Below, piece by piece: positions 54,368-64,000 of a DNA stretch of 64,000 nt (positions within the stretch are counted from its first letter, which is position 1; every line of letters starts with the position of its first letter). The notes under the pieces were generated by a model. That model saw only the letters and a list, made by a program, of their open reading frames with translations. It did no database searches and had not been told where the DNA came from. A program made the translations under genes and the position numbers. The stretch comes from Streptosporangium sandarakinum (GTDB lineage: Bacteria; Actinomycetota; Actinomycetes; Streptosporangiales; Streptosporangiaceae): assembly GCF_013409935.1 (NCBI RefSeq), contig NZ_JACCCO010000001.1, positions 620,001-684,000 on the forward strand. Direction: 5' to 3'.

Positions 54368-55749
54368 CGCGCGGCCCCGACCCGGTCGCGTCCGGCGAAG
54401 GCCACCTTCAGCATGATCTTCTGCTTCGGGCGCAGCGAGGCCGCCCAGCCCATGGGGTACGGCCCCGGGGTGGGCACCGACACGCGGTACCGGCTGAGGA
54501 TGGAGGCGACCACGAGCGGCGCCTCGACGTAGAACAGGTGCTCGCCCAGGCACTTGTGCGGCCCGCCGCCGAAGGGGAAGTAGGAGTACCTGTGCCTGCG
54601 CTCCCCCTCGGCCGGCGCGAACCGCTCGGGGTCGAACTCGTCCGGGCGCTCCCAGAACCCGTCCAGCCGCTGCGTGGCGTAGGGGCAGATGAACACCGTC
54701 GAGCCGCGCCGGATCCGCACGCCCCCGACCTCCGCGTCCTCCATGACCTGGCGCGGCAGCAGCCAGCCCGCCGGGTACATCCGCAGGGTCTCCAGCAGCA
54801 CCATCCGGGTGTAGGCGAGCCGCGGGAGGTGCTCGGGCCGGGCCGGGCCGTCGCCGACCACCTCGTCGATCTCGGCCTGGAGCCGGGCCTCGACCTGCGG
54901 GTGCTCCTTCAGCAGCAGCCACAGCCAGGTGATGACCATCGCGGTGGTCTCCGAGGAGGCGGCGTAGACGCTGACCAGGGCGTCGCGGATCTGCTTGGCG
55001 GTGAGCGGGTCGCCGTTGTCGTCGGTGGAGCGGCAGAGCATCGAGATGACGTCGGTGCTGTCGTCGGGGTGGTCCATGGCCCGGCGCACGATCGGGTACA
55101 CGACGTCGTCGATCCGCTGGACGGCCTTCTCCAGGGCCCGGTCGCGGGGCACCCGGACCGTGTAGGGCATGAACGGCATGAGGAACCGGTAGACGAGGGA
55201 GTTGGCGACCGTGTCGAAGGCGGGGATGATGTCCTCCCCGTCCTTGCGGTCCAGCTTGTCGCCGAACAGCACCCGGTTGACGATGTAGGTGAGGATGGTG
55301 GACATCTCGGTGGCGGCGTCGAAGCTCTGCCCGGTCCGGGCGTGGCCGTCCCACTCCTCGATGCGCCCGGCGACGCGGCGGGAGACCTCCTCGGCGATCG
55401 TGGCGATGTACCGGGTGGTGAACATCGGCTGCAGGATCTTCCGGCTGATGCTCCACTGCTCGCCGTCGCCCATGATGCTGTGCCCGAAGAGCCGCTCCAG
55501 GGGCCGCCAGAACATCCCCATCCGCTGGTAGTTCGTCCACTCCAGGCGCATCACCTGCTGGACGTGGTCGGGGTGGGAGACCAGGTAGGGGCGGAACGGC
55601 CCCAGTCCCAGCCGGACGACCTCCCCGCCGGACTCCCGGGCGATGCCCGCCAGGGCGACCGCGGGACCGCGGAGCAGGGCCGGGAGTGCCCGATACATCG
55701 GAACTGACCTCGCCCGCCGGGCGGATAGGACGGCCACATCTGTCGGCAT
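54364..55749 (-). CDS. Cytochrome P450 of the terpene operon
   Basis: A 461-residue P450, first gene of the terpene operon. The heme loop FGGGPHKCLGEH carries the Cys near residue 396, the I-helix is AASSETTA, and the ExxR lies in LLETLRMYPAGW. Long-chain (CYP4/CYP102-like) layout. It likely oxidises the terpene made by the two downstream enzymes. The ATG at 55749 has GGGGAG 11 bases upstream. No redox partner gene is nearby. Confidence 0.92.
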   Translation of the reverse strand: MPTDVAVLSARRARSVPMYRALPALLRGPAVALAGIARESGGEVVRLGLGPFRPYLVSHPDHVQQVMRLEWTNYQRMGMFWRPLERLFGHSIMGDGEQWSISRKILQPMFTTRYIATIAEEVSRRVAGRIEEWDGHARTGQSFDAATEMSTILTYIVNRVLFGDKLDRKDGEDIIPAFDTVANSLVYRFLMPFMPYTVRVPRDRALEKAVQRIDDVVYPIVRRAMDHPDDSTDVISMLCRSTDDNGDPLTAKQIRDALVSVYAASSETTAMVITWLWLLLKEHPQVEARLQAEIDEVVGDGPARPEHLPRLAYTRMVLLETLRMYPAGWLLPRQVMEDAEVGGVRIRRGSTVFICPYATQRLDGFWERPDEFDPERFAPAEGERRHRYSYFPFGGGPHKCLGEHLFYVEAPLVVASILSRYRVSVPTPGPYPMGWAASLRPKQKIMLKVAFAGRDRVGAAR

Positions 55750-56245
55750 CGCCAAGGTCTCCCCACCGGCGCCCCGAATCCGCGCAGCACGAGATCGCCC
55801 ACGACGGTGCGGGCCGTACGGGATCCGAAGGCGGGGTCCGGCCACCTCGCCACGGCCGGTTCCCGCGCGGGGAAAACAGGTCAGGACCTGCCGGAGGACA
55901 GCCCTCGCGCGACCTTCCCGCGCACCGTCATGCGCTTTCCGTCCTTGCGGTATTCACTGAGCGCACTATTACGACATTTGCAACTCTTGGCGCGAAACAT
56001 TACATGATCCACCACTCGTGATCAAGTGATGATAAAATCATAAAGTGCATCAGTGCCGCCAACACCGGTCATTGGTCCCGAATTAACAAGATAGGAACCC
56101 CTGGATGTCAACTTTCTCCTTGACATCCGGCCACGGCGGATGGTCACCTGGGGCCCGGCCGATCCGGCGCCGCCGGGCATGACGGGCCGGCCGTCACGGC
56201 GGGTCCCCCGCTCGCGAACCCCCGGCCCACCGGCCCGGGACCCGC
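55750..56245. promoter_or_regulatory. A+T-rich control region upstream of the terpene operon
   Basis: A 496-base gap. The segment 55955-56110 is far richer in A+T than the rest of the window. It carries inverted repeats: CACT-CGTGATCA-AGTG (56013-56028) and ATGAT-AAA-ATCAT (56029-56041), placed directly next to each other. The 56150-56245 part is GC-rich with GGCCCGGCC/GGGCCGGCC arms and may terminate meaB. No ORF is supported. Confidence 0.6.
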
Positions 56246-57214
56246 TCACTCGCGGAAGGCCGCCAGGATCCGGTCGGCGGCCAGGGACGGCGTCAGCGTC
56301 CCGGCCCGCACGTCCCGCTCGACCTCGGCGGTCATCTCGGCGACCCGCGGGTGCTCGCGCAGCGCCGCCAGCAGCCGGTCCGTCACCAGCGACCAGGTCC
56401 AGCGGACCTGCTGGCGGCGGCGGCGCTCCTCCAGCTCGCCCGAGGCGGCCAGCGCGTCCTGGTGGGCGACGACGCGCGCCCACAGCTCGTCCAGGCCGGC
56501 GCCCGACATCCCGCTGCAGGTCAGCACCGGCACCGTACGCTCCGAGCGCAGCAGCCGCAGCGCCCCGGCCAGCTCCCGGGCCGCCTTGCGGGCGTCGGCC
56601 TCCCCCGGGCCGTCGGCCTTGTTGACCGCGATCACGTCGGCGAGCTCCAGCACGCCCTTCTTGATGCCCTGGAGCTGGTCGCCCGTCCGGGCCAGGGCCA
56701 GCAGCAGGAAGGTGTCGGCCATGTCGGCGACGGCGGTCTCGGACTGGCCCACGCCGACGGTCTCCACCAGCACGACGTCGTAGCCGGCCGCCTCCACCAC
56801 GACCATCGCCTCCCGGGTCGCCCGGGCGACGCCGCCCAGGGTGCCGGAGGTGGGCGAGGGCCGGATGAAGGCGTCCGGGTCGGCGGCCAGACGCGCCATC
56901 CTCGTCTTGTCACCGAGGATGCTGCCGCCGGTCCTGGTCGACGACGGATCGACGGCGAGCACCGCCACCCGGTGCCCCTGACCGGTCAGCCGCACGCCGA
57001 GGGCGTCGATGAACGTCGACTTGCCCACCCCCGGCACGCCGGTTATGCCGACCCGGCGCGCCCGGCCGGCCAGCGGGGCCAGCTCGACCAGCAGCCGCTG
57101 CGCCAGCTCCCGGTGGTCGGGCCGGGAGGACTCCACCAGGGTGATCGCCCGCGCGATCCACGCCCGGGAGCCCTCCTTCACCCCCGTGACGTAGTCGTCA
57201 AGCGTCCGCGCCAT
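56246..57214 (-). CDS. meaB: Methylmalonyl-CoA mutase-associated GTPase MeaB
   Basis: A 322-residue G3E-family GTPase that loads and protects the adenosylcobalamin of methylmalonyl-CoA mutase. P-loop GVPGVGKST (about residue 58), the [18 protein letters not shown] switch, ETVGVGQSE and the NKAD specificity motif are present. The ATG lies 17 bases inside the mutB 3' end, so it is translationally coupled to its client. Confidence 0.97.
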   Translation of the reverse strand: MARTLDDYVTGVKEGSRAWIARAITLVESSRPDHRELAQRLLVELAPLAGRARRVGITGVPGVGKSTFIDALGVRLTGQGHRVAVLAVDPSSTRTGGSILGDKTRMARLAADPDAFIRPSPTSGTLGGVARATREAMVVVEAAGYDVVLVETVGVGQSETAVADMADTFLLLALARTGDQLQGIKKGVLELADVIAVNKADGPGEADARKAARELAGALRLLRSERTVPVLTCSGMSGAGLDELWARVVAHQDALAASGELEERRRRQQVRWTWSLVTDRLLAALREHPRVAEMTAEVERDVRAGTLTPSLAADRILAAFRE

Positions 57215-59360
57215 GACCCAGCCGGGTGAGCAGGTCGGCGAGCAGCCCGCGGGCGGCGTCGGCGATCACGGTGCCGGGCGGGAAGATCGCCGAGGCCCCG
57301 GCGGCGCGCAGCGCGTCGAAGTCGCCCGGCGGGATCACCCCGCCGACCACGATCATGACGTCCTCGGCGCCGAGTCCGGCCAGCGCGTCGCGCAGCGCGG
57401 GCACCAGCGTCAGGTGCCCGGCCGCCAGCGAGGAGACCCCGACCACGTGCACGTCGGCCTCGACCGCCTGGCGGGCGACCTCCTCGGGCGTCTGGAACAG
57501 CGGGCCGACGTCCACGTCGAACCCGAGGTCGGCGAAGGCCGTGGCGATCACCTTCTGGCCCCGGTCGTGACCGTCCTGGCCCATCTTGGCCACCAGGATC
57601 CGGGGGCGGCGCCCCTCCAGCCGCTCGAACTCGGCGCACATGCCGCGGACCTCGTCCACGCCGGAACCCACCTCCTCGCGGTACACCCCGGAGATCGTGC
57701 GGATCTGGCCCGCGTGCCGGCCGAAGACCTTCTCCAGCGCCTCGGAGATCTCCCCGACGGTCGCCTTGGCGCGGGCCGCCTCCACCGACAGCGCGAGCAG
57801 GTTCGCGTCGCCCGCCGCGCCCTTCGTCAGCGCGGCCAGCGCCTCCTCCACCGCCCGCGGGTCGCGCTCGGCGCGCAGCCGGCGGAGCTTGTCGAGCTGC
57901 CGGGCCCGCACCGCGGTGTTGTCCACCTTGAGCACCTCGATGGGCTCGTCGGCGTCGGGCCGGTACTTGTTGACGCCGATGACCGGCTGCGCCCCGGTGT
58001 CGATGCGCGCCTGGGTGCGGGCGGCGGCCTCCTCGATGCGGAGCTTGGGCAGCCCGGCGTCGATCGCCCTGGCCATGCCCCCGGCCGCCTCCACCTCCTC
58101 GATGTGCCCCCACGCCTTCCGCGCCAGCTCGTGGGTGAGCCGCTCCACGTAATAGGAACCGCCCCACGGGTCGATCACCCGGCAGGTGCCCGACTCCTGC
58201 TGCAGCAGCAGCTGGGTGTTGCGGGCGATCCGCGCCGAGAAGTCGCTCGGCAGCGCCAGCGCCTCGTCCAGCGCGTTGGTGTGCAGCGATTGGGTGTGCC
58301 CCTGGGTGGCGGCCATCGCCTCCACGCAGGTGCGCACCACGTTGTTGAAGACGTCCTGGGCGGTCAGCGACCAGCCGGAGGTCTGCGAGTGCGTCCGCAG
58401 CGACAGCGACTTGGGGTTCCCCGCCCCGAACCCCGACACCAGCCTCGCCCACAGCAGCCGGGCGGCCCGCAGCTTGGCGACCTCCATGAAGAAGTTCATG
58501 CCGATGCACCAGAAGAACGACAGGCGCGGCGCGAACGCGTCGACGTCCAGGCCCGCCCCGACCCCGGCCCGCAGGTACTCCAGGCCGTCGGCGAGGGTGT
58601 ACGCCAGCTCCAGGTCGCAGGTGGCCCCGGCCTCCTGGATGTGGTACCCGGAGATCGAGATCGAGTTGAACTTCGGCATCCGCTCGCTGGTGTAGGCGAA
58701 GATGTCGGAGATGATCCGCATCGACGGCCCCGGCGGGTAGATGTAGGTGTTGCGGACCATGAACTCCTTGAGGATGTCGTTCTGGATGGTCCCGGCGAGC
58801 TGCTCGGGCGCCACCCCCTGCTCCTCGGCGGCCACGATGTACAGCGCGAGCACCGGCAGCACCGCGCCGTTCATGGTCATCGACACGCTCATCTTCTCCA
58901 GCGGGATGCCGTCGAAGAGCTGCCGCATGTCGTAGATGGAGTCGATCGCCACCCCGGCCATGCCGACGTCGCCGGCCACCCGGGGGTGGTCGGAGTCGTA
59001 GCCCCGGTGGGTCGCCAGGTCGAAGGCGACCGACAGGCCCTTCTGCCCCGCGGCGAGGTTGCGCCGGTAGAAGGCGTTGGACTCCTCGGCGGTGGAGAAG
59101 CCGGCGTACTGCCGGATCGTCCACGGCTGGGTGGCGTACATCGTCGGGTACGGCCCGCGCAGGTACGGCGCCACGCCCGGGTAGGTCGCCGGGAAGTCCA
59201 GCCCATCGAGGTCGGCGGCGGTGTAGAGGGGCTTCACGGCGACCCCCTCGGGGGTCTCCCACACCGGCCCGCCCGTGCCGTCCCCGGCGGCCCGCCGTAC
59301 GGCAGGCCCGGCGGCGCTCGCCCCGCCGTCCAGCGGGACCGCGGAGAAGTCGGGAATCAT
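57198..59360 (-). CDS. mutB: Methylmalonyl-CoA mutase, large (catalytic) subunit
   Basis: A 720-residue AdoCbl enzyme interconverting methylmalonyl-CoA and succinyl-CoA. The TIM-barrel has [17 protein letters not shown] and WGGSYYVE. The C-terminal cobalamin-binding domain has the base-off motif [10 protein letters not shown] (His near residue 598) and the GG of [10 protein letters not shown]. The ATG at 59360 overlaps the mutA stop. The N-terminus carries a 30-residue Ala/Gly-rich lead before the conserved WETPEGV. Confidence 0.97.
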   Translation of the reverse strand: MIPDFSAVPLDGGASAAGPAVRRAAGDGTGGPVWETPEGVAVKPLYTAADLDGLDFPATYPGVAPYLRGPYPTMYATQPWTIRQYAGFSTAEESNAFYRRNLAAGQKGLSVAFDLATHRGYDSDHPRVAGDVGMAGVAIDSIYDMRQLFDGIPLEKMSVSMTMNGAVLPVLALYIVAAEEQGVAPEQLAGTIQNDILKEFMVRNTYIYPPGPSMRIISDIFAYTSERMPKFNSISISGYHIQEAGATCDLELAYTLADGLEYLRAGVGAGLDVDAFAPRLSFFWCIGMNFFMEVAKLRAARLLWARLVSGFGAGNPKSLSLRTHSQTSGWSLTAQDVFNNVVRTCVEAMAATQGHTQSLHTNALDEALALPSDFSARIARNTQLLLQQESGTCRVIDPWGGSYYVERLTHELARKAWGHIEEVEAAGGMARAIDAGLPKLRIEEAAARTQARIDTGAQPVIGVNKYRPDADEPIEVLKVDNTAVRARQLDKLRRLRAERDPRAVEEALAALTKGAAGDANLLALSVEAARAKATVGEISEALEKVFGRHAGQIRTISGVYREEVGSGVDEVRGMCAEFERLEGRRPRILVAKMGQDGHDRGQKVIATAFADLGFDVDVGPLFQTPEEVARQAVEADVHVVGVSSLAAGHLTLVPALRDALAGLGAEDVMIVVGGVIPPGDFDALRAAGASAIFPPGTVIADAARGLLADLLTRLGHGADA

Positions 59361-61165
59361 CGGGTCACCCCCAGGTCGTCGAAGGTCGTGCGGAGCACGC
59401 CGAGCGCGTCGCACCCGGCGTACAGAAGGGCGTCCACGCCCGGGTACTCCCCCCGCCCCGCCAGCCATATCCGCCTGGCCCCGGCCGCGCGCAACGCGGC
59501 GGCCACCGGGCCGGCGTGCTCGCCGTACAGGCGGTCGGCGGAGCAAAGGCAGGCGACCCGCGCGCCGGAGGCGGTGAACGCGGCGGCGATCTCCTCCGGG
59601 TCGGTCAGCGGGCCGCCCGACACGGTGGCGATCCCGCCGGCCTGGAACAGGTTGGCCGCGAACGACGTCCTGGCGTTGTGCGCCGCGACCGGCCCGATGG
59701 TCGCCAGGAACACGTGGGGGCGGACCGGCTGGGCGTCGGCCAGGTCGCGCAGCCGCTCGAACTCCCCGGCGTAGTGGACGCCGGTGACCGGACGCGGGTG
59801 CGGGGGGCGCCGCAGCGGGCGCTCGGCCAGGTCGGGGAACTCGCTCACCCCGGTGATCGGGTCGCGGCGGTGCGCGACGGCCTCCGAACGCCGCTCCCGG
59901 GTGGCGGCCAGCCGCCGGGCGACCAGGTCGTCCCCGGCCCGCGACCCCGCGCCGCCGGCGCGCTCGATCTCCTGGAACCACTCCCAGGCCCGCTCGGCCA
60001 GGTCGCGGGTGAGGCGCTCGACGTAGTAGGAGCCGCCGGCCGGGTCGGTCACCCGGGCCACGTGGGCCTCCTCCAGCAGCAGGGAGTGGGTGTTGCGCGC
60101 GATGCGGCGGGCGAAGGCGTCCGGCAGGCCCAGCCGGGCGTCGAACGGCTGCACGGTCACCGCGTCGGCCCCGCCGGTGCCGGCCGCGAAGCAGGCGAGC
60201 GTGGTGCGCAGCATGTTCACCCACGGGTCGCGGGCGGTCATCATGGCCGAGGAGGTCACCGCGTGCTGCCGCTGCCCGGCGTTCCGCGTCACCCCGCACA
60301 CCTCGGCGACGCGGGCCCACAGCAGGCGCGCGGCGCGGAGCTTGGCGATGGTGAGGAACTGGTCGGCGGTGGCGGCGTAGCGGAACTCCAGCTGCCCGAA
60401 CGCCTCCTCCTCGCTCAGCCCGGCGCCGGTCAGCACCCGCAGCGCCGCGACGCCCGCGGCAACGGAGCAGCCCAGCTCCTCGGCGTCGCCGCCGCCGGCG
60501 TCGTGGTACGGCGTGGCGTCCACGACGGCCGCGCGCAGCCCGGGGAAGCCCGCGGCGCAGCGCCGGGCCAGGTCCGCGGCGGTCTCCGGGTCGCGCAGCG
60601 GATCCGCGCCCAGGGTGCCGGTCAGGAAACCCGCCGCGGGCCCGCCGTCACCGCTCCCGGGAGGCGCCTCCGGCCGGGTCGGCCGCTCGCGGGCGGCCTG
60701 CCCGGCGGCCAGCGCGAACAGGGTCTCGGCCGCCTCGCGGGTGCGCTCCCCCGCGTCCAGCGCGACCGAGATCAGCTCCAGGTGGACCCGCTCCAGGACG
60801 CGGGGCAGGTCCTCGGGCTCGACGGCGAGCCACAGCGAGGTGACGCCGTTCTCCAGGTCGGCGAGCACCGCCTCGGGGTCGGCCGCCTCGTGGCGCTGCC
60901 GTATCTCCCAGCTCCCGCCCCCGGGCCGGGAGCCGCGGACGTAGGGGGCCTCGCCCGGCAGGCCCGGATCGCCCGGCAGGTCGGAGGCGTCGTAGATCGG
61001 GGCGATGGTGACGCCGTCGTGGGTCGTGAAGGCCAGCGCCTCCTCGGGCGAGGCCGCCTCGACGCCCGACCTGCGCAGGACCCCGAGCGCCAGCTCCCGC
61101 CACCGCTCCCGCGTGGCCGGGGGGAAGCCGGCGGTCCATCGAAGTTCCTCAGGCGGCACCGTCAT
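59357..61165 (-). CDS. mutA: Methylmalonyl-CoA mutase, small subunit
   Basis: A 602-residue non-catalytic homologue of MutB. The barrel motifs [12 protein letters not shown] and [19 protein letters not shown] are kept. In the C-terminal domain the cobalamin motif DxHxxG is lost ([16 protein letters not shown]), as expected for the beta subunit. ATG at 61165. First gene of mutA-mutB-meaB, serving propionate/odd-chain metabolism and precursor supply. Confidence 0.96.
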   Translation of the reverse strand: MTVPPEELRWTAGFPPATRERWRELALGVLRRSGVEAASPEEALAFTTHDGVTIAPIYDASDLPGDPGLPGEAPYVRGSRPGGGSWEIRQRHEAADPEAVLADLENGVTSLWLAVEPEDLPRVLERVHLELISVALDAGERTREAAETLFALAAGQAARERPTRPEAPPGSGDGGPAAGFLTGTLGADPLRDPETAADLARRCAAGFPGLRAAVVDATPYHDAGGGDAEELGCSVAAGVAALRVLTGAGLSEEEAFGQLEFRYAATADQFLTIAKLRAARLLWARVAEVCGVTRNAGQRQHAVTSSAMMTARDPWVNMLRTTLACFAAGTGGADAVTVQPFDARLGLPDAFARRIARNTHSLLLEEAHVARVTDPAGGSYYVERLTRDLAERAWEWFQEIERAGGAGSRAGDDLVARRLAATRERRSEAVAHRRDPITGVSEFPDLAERPLRRPPHPRPVTGVHYAGEFERLRDLADAQPVRPHVFLATIGPVAAHNARTSFAANLFQAGGIATVSGGPLTDPEEIAAAFTASGARVACLCSADRLYGEHAGPVAAALRAAGARRIWLAGRGEYPGVDALLYAGCDALGVLRTTFDDLGVTR

Positions 61166-61295
61166 GCCTGGGATGGTAAGCCCCACGGCCCGGTGACGGC
61201 CTCCCGGGGTCCCCGCCCGGGTGTGTCCCGGCCGCCGCGCGGCGGATCTCCCGCGGTCTCTCCCGGGGTGGCCGGGGCACAGGGGTCCGGGCGCG

Positions 61296-62060
61296 TCAGG
61301 TGACGGGCTCCTCCCAGGCGGCGTTCCAGGTGGCGCGGTCGACGGCGCCGGTGGCGGGCAGGCCCTTCTCGTCCTGGAACTTGCGGCAGACCCGCTGGGA
61401 CTCCTCGCCGTACAGGCCGTCGGCGTCGAGGTCCCAGCCGCGCTCGCGCATCTGCCGCTGCCAGGTGCGGACGTCCTCACCCTCCATGACCGGCGGATAC
61501 TTGAGGACGCGGCCGGGGAAGACCGGGTGCGGCTCCGGCGGGGCGGGGGTGGCGCCGGGACGCGGCGCGCCCCGCCTCACCCACGCGTACAGCGGCTCGC
61601 CGGGGCAGTCGGTGGCGTACCCGTCGCGGTGGCCCTTGATCTCCCGGCCCGCGCCGCCCTCGGCCCGCAGGTACTCGACCGCGTCGAGGACGGCGTGCAG
61701 GATGCCGTCGGTGGGCTTGGTGAGCCCGGTCGAGCCGACCAGGCCCAGCACCGCGTAGTGGCCGCTGTTGAGACCGGGGCCGTTGGCCGCGGGCAGGTGG
61801 TGCGGCCCCCTGCCCTCGAACACCTTCCGGTGCGGACACGCCACCATGCTGTAGCCGATGTCCAGCCAGCCGTTGCCGTCCATGTGCTGGTTCTGGATGG
61901 ACCGGACCAGGGCGACGCACTTGGCGTGGTCGTCGACGATGCCGGGGTCGACGCGCCCGCCGGTGTAGTGGACCTTCACACCCCTGGTGGAGGAGATCCT
62001 CGAGTATGAGCCGCGCGGGGCGCGGGCGCCCCATTCGCGGCGTTTCACGATGTCGGCCAC
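61296..62060 (-). CDS. PGRP-type N-acetylmuramoyl-L-alanine amidase with peptidoglycan-binding domain
   Basis: A 254-residue cell-wall hydrolase. The amidase domain (residues about 1-165) starts DIVKRREWGARAPRG and has the zinc ligands in VKVHYTGG and HRDGYATDCPG, plus the LDIGYSMVAC strand. A PG-binding domain follows (residues about 185-250: VRTWQRQMRERGWDLDADG, then SQRVCRKFQDEKG). GTG at 62060 has GGAG seven bases upstream. No signal peptide is visible, so it either leaves the cell by another route or acts like an endolysin. Confidence 0.9.
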   Translation of the reverse strand: MADIVKRREWGARAPRGSYSRISSTRGVKVHYTGGRVDPGIVDDHAKCVALVRSIQNQHMDGNGWLDIGYSMVACPHRKVFEGRGPHHLPAANGPGLNSGHYAVLGLVGSTGLTKPTDGILHAVLDAVEYLRAEGGAGREIKGHRDGYATDCPGEPLYAWVRRGAPRPGATPAPPEPHPVFPGRVLKYPPVMEGEDVRTWQRQMRERGWDLDADGLYGEESQRVCRKFQDEKGLPATGAVDRATWNAAWEEPVT

Positions 62061-62368
62061 AGGTGTCTCCAGGGGGAACGCGAACTGCTCGATGTACCGC
62101 GCGACCGACGTTATCCGTAGTGTCCCGCGAGGCGGGGCGCGTTTCGCAAATACCACCAGTCGCATCTCTGTCACATGCGGGGCCGATGACGGTTTTCGCC
62201 CCGAACATGGACGTACCACTTCCACCGCCGGAGCGGTCGAAACCACCGGCGTCCCGCGGCGCGAGGCCGGTCCGCTCCCGCGCGGGCCCGCCGCCGGCGG
62301 GGGATCGCAGGTCGGGGGCGAGGGGCACGGGCCACGACGTCCCGCCGAGGCCGGGGCGAACCGCCCCG
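62061..62368. promoter_or_regulatory. Intergenic region between amidase and mtnA
   Basis: 308 bases. The part 62100-62170 is less GC-rich and includes a GGATAAC -10-like element (minus strand, near 62113), serving the amidase gene. 62220-62368 is GC-rich with no clear structure. I looked for a c-di-AMP riboswitch, which often precedes actinobacterial wall hydrolases, and did not recognise one. Confidence 0.35.
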
Positions 62369-63349
62369 CTACGGCGTCTCGCCCCGGTCGGGGCGGATGA
62401 CCCGGCGTTCGGTGACGATGGCGGTGATCAGGTCGCGCGGCGTCACGTCGAAGGCCGGGTTCAGCACCGCCGCGCCCTCCGGCGCCAGCCGTACCCCGCG
62501 CACGCCGAGCACCTCCTCCGGGTCGCGGTCCTCGATCTCGACGAGGTCCCCGGAGGGGGTCGCGAGATCCACCGTGGACTCCGGGGCGACGACGACGAAC
62601 GGCACCCCGGCGCGGCGGGCGCCCAAGGCCAGCGCGTAGGAGCCGATCTTGTTGGCGGTGTCGCCGTTGGCGGCGATCCGGTCGGCGCCGATCAGCACGG
62701 CGTCGGCCTCGCCCCTGGCCAGCAGGAACGGCCCCGCCGAGTCGACGATCAGCCGGTACGGCGCGCCCATCCGGCCCAGTTCCCAGGCGGTGAGCCGGGC
62801 GCCCTGCAGCAACGGCCGGGTCTCCAGGGCTATCGCCCCGGCCAGCCGTCCCCGTTCGTGCAGGGTCTGCACGACGCCGAGCGCGGTGCCGCGCTCCACC
62901 GCGGCCAGGCCGCCGGTGTTGCAGACGGTCATGATCCGTGGCCGGTCGCGGCCGGTCAGCTCGCACACCAGGTCCGCGCCCCGCTCCCCCATGGCGTGGC
63001 AGGCCGCGATGTCGGCGTCGCGGATCTCCAGCGCGCGACCGAGCACCGCCTCGAACCCCTCGTCGAGGTGCTTCAGCGCCTCGTCCACGCCCCAGGCGAG
63101 GTTGACCGCGGTCGGCCGGGCGGCCCGCAGCCGGGCCGCGGCGGCCGCCGGATCCGGTTCGGTGGCCGCCGCGAGCGCGACGCCGAGCGCCCCGGCCACG
63201 CCGAGCGCGGGCGCCCCCCGCACGGCCAGCCGCCGGATGGCGTCGATGAGGCCGTCCACCGTCCCGACCCGGATGACGGCGCACTCGCCGGGCAGCAGGG
63301 TCTGGTCCACGAGCTCGACGGCGTCGCCGGCCCAGTCGATCGTCCGCAT
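62369..63349 (-). CDS. mtnA: S-methyl-5-thioribose-1-phosphate isomerase
   Basis: A 326-residue enzyme of the methionine salvage pathway, converting methylthioribose-1-phosphate to methylthioribulose-1-phosphate. The catalytic Cys lies in MTVCNTGGLA (about residue 157) and the Asp in GADRIAANGDTANKIGS (about 235). VRGAPALGVAGALG near residue 45 is the phosphate loop. ATG at 63349. The other mtn genes are not in the window. Confidence 0.95.
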   Translation of the reverse strand: MRTIDWAGDAVELVDQTLLPGECAVIRVGTVDGLIDAIRRLAVRGAPALGVAGALGVALAAATEPDPAAAAARLRAARPTAVNLAWGVDEALKHLDEGFEAVLGRALEIRDADIAACHAMGERGADLVCELTGRDRPRIMTVCNTGGLAAVERGTALGVVQTLHERGRLAGAIALETRPLLQGARLTAWELGRMGAPYRLIVDSAGPFLLARGEADAVLIGADRIAANGDTANKIGSYALALGARRAGVPFVVVAPESTVDLATPSGDLVEIEDRDPEEVLGVRGVRLAPEGAAVLNPAFDVTPRDLITAIVTERRVIRPDRGETP

Positions 63350-63463
63350 GTCCGGCAATCTACGCCCGCTCCCCGGGTGGTCCGCCACCCCTGTTCCGGC
63401 CCGGCGGGCCACGGCCGTACGGGGACGCGGAGGACTGACCTGTGCGCCACCGGCGTCAGGGGA

Positions 63464-63541
63464 GCCTGTCCTTCCGGACAGGCCGGACCGGCACGCACCG
63501 AGCTTCCGTGACGACCGTCCGCCCAGGTCGGACGGGCGGAC
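63464..63541. terminator. Two consecutive hairpins upstream of the DUF4232 gene
   Basis: GCCTGTCC-TTCC-GGACAGGC (63464-63483) and GTCCGCCC-N9-GGGCGGAC (63517-63541). They lie between divergent genes, so they are either leader structures of the plus-strand gene or regulatory sites rather than classical terminators. Confidence 0.4.
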
Positions 63542-63636
63542 CCGGTACGGCGCGCGCGAAGGCGCCCGCTCCGAGTACCCCCGACGTCCCCGCAGCCCGG
63601 CGAACAAGGCGAGGCCGCAGGACGTCATAGGGAGAC

Positions 63637-64000
63637 ATGAGACGATCCAACGGCGCCGGGAGCCTCCCGGCTTTCTCGATGATGGTGGCGGGCGCGCTGA
63701 TGGCCTCGGCCGCGTGCGGTTCGGCGACGCCCGTCCAGCGGAGCATCTCCCCGGCGGGGAACGCGGCCGGGGACACGCGGCCCGCGAGCGCCGTCCCGGC
63801 GGCCGGCGCCGCCGCCGCCCTCTCCGACGCGGCGGCACCCGGGCGCTGCCGGACCGGCGCGCTCTCGGCCCGGGTCGGCCGGGTGGACGCGGGCGCGGGC
63901 CAGCGGCACGCGCCGCTGGTGCTCACCAACGGGTCCACCCGGACCTGCTGGGTGTACGGCTTCCCGGGCCTGGTCACGATCGACCGCAACGGCGACGCGC
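63637..64000 (+). CDS. DUF4232-like lipoprotein, N-terminal part (cut by window edge)
   Basis: 121 codons are inside the window and no stop is reached. The ATG follows GGGAGA. A signal peptide ends in the lipobox ASAAC (Cys27), then a 50-residue Ala/Pro/Gly linker. The folded part starts CRTGALSARVG and continues HAPLVLTNGSTRTCWVYGFPG, the pattern of DUF4232 domains, with paired Cys. Secreted or membrane-anchored; function unknown. Confidence 0.85.
   Translation, partial: MRRSNGAGSLPAFSMMVAGALMASAACGSATPVQRSISPAGNAAGDTRPASAVPAAGAAAALSDAAAPGRCRTGALSARVGRVDAGAGQRHAPLVLTNGSTRTCWVYGFPGLVTIDRNGDA

Noticed and set aside
57178-60320. Long frames overlapping mutB/mutA in other frames and an extended mutB start.
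   Set aside because: The conserved MutB domain begins after ATG 59360. The extension runs through mutA sequence in another frame.
62061-62368. c-di-AMP (ydaO) riboswitch before the amidase gene.
   Set aside because: No matching conserved segments were recognised.
61296-63349. Prophage remnant, suggested by the endolysin-like amidase.
   Set aside because: Neighbours (mtnA, mutAB) are housekeeping genes. No phage genes, att-like repeats or composition change are seen.

Overview
The window is about 64 kb of very GC-rich DNA. It has many GTG starts, ATGA/GTGA stop-start overlaps, an HspR-type HAIR operator in front of lon, a CvnA-D conservon, and strong enrichment of the palindrome CCGTACGG. 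This points to a filamentous actinomycete, most likely Streptosporangiales (Streptosporangium/Nonomuraea type). The family assignment is inference. I see no rRNA, tRNA, CRISPR array, insertion sequence or prophage.

Layout: (1) 1-5999: start of a divergent PadR-type regulator, tandem palindromes, then cydABDC (cytochrome bd oxidase and its assembly ABC transporter). (2) 6.0-8.8 kb: small operon of membrane protein, winged-helix regulator, ABC ATPase and permease, behind tandem operator-like sites. (3) 9-19.2 kb: HtrA-like protease, acyl-CoA ligase, metNIQ with a sulfur-amino-acid-rich micro-ORF in its leader, a Fic protein, and lon with its HAIR. (4) 19.2-24.3 kb: minisatellite-like repeat, two-component system, hydrolase, acyltransferase, heme oxygenase. 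(5) 24.3-26.4 kb: decayed locus with an ECF sigma factor cut after region 2 and joined to a frameshifted membrane gene. (6) 26.4-33.6 kb: a small protein plus DUF6745, facing a five-gene STM4015-4014-4013-4012-4011 type operon (LRR protein, ATP-grasp-like protein, phosphatase/sulfatase-fold hydrolase, two radical SAM enzymes) of unknown function. (7) 33.9-47.4 kb: mixed housekeeping and accessory genes (MFS exporter, glycolipid-binding protein, P450, arfB, HAD phosphatase, APH-like kinase, PAP2, CehA/McbA hydrolase and others). (8) 47.6-55.7 kb: one minus-strand block of P450, class I terpene synthase and class II diterpene cyclase in an overlapping operon, followed by cvnA-B-C-D. (9) 56.2-64 kb: mutA-mutB-meaB, a PGRP amidase, mtnA and the start of a DUF4232 lipoprotein.

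The strongest candidates for undescribed biology are the STM401x radical-SAM locus with its DUF6745 neighbours, and the diterpene/P450/conservon block. Smaller leads are the Met/Cys micro-ORF before metNIQ, the truncated sigma/frameshift locus, the 27-bp repeats after lon, and several operator-like tandem palindromes.
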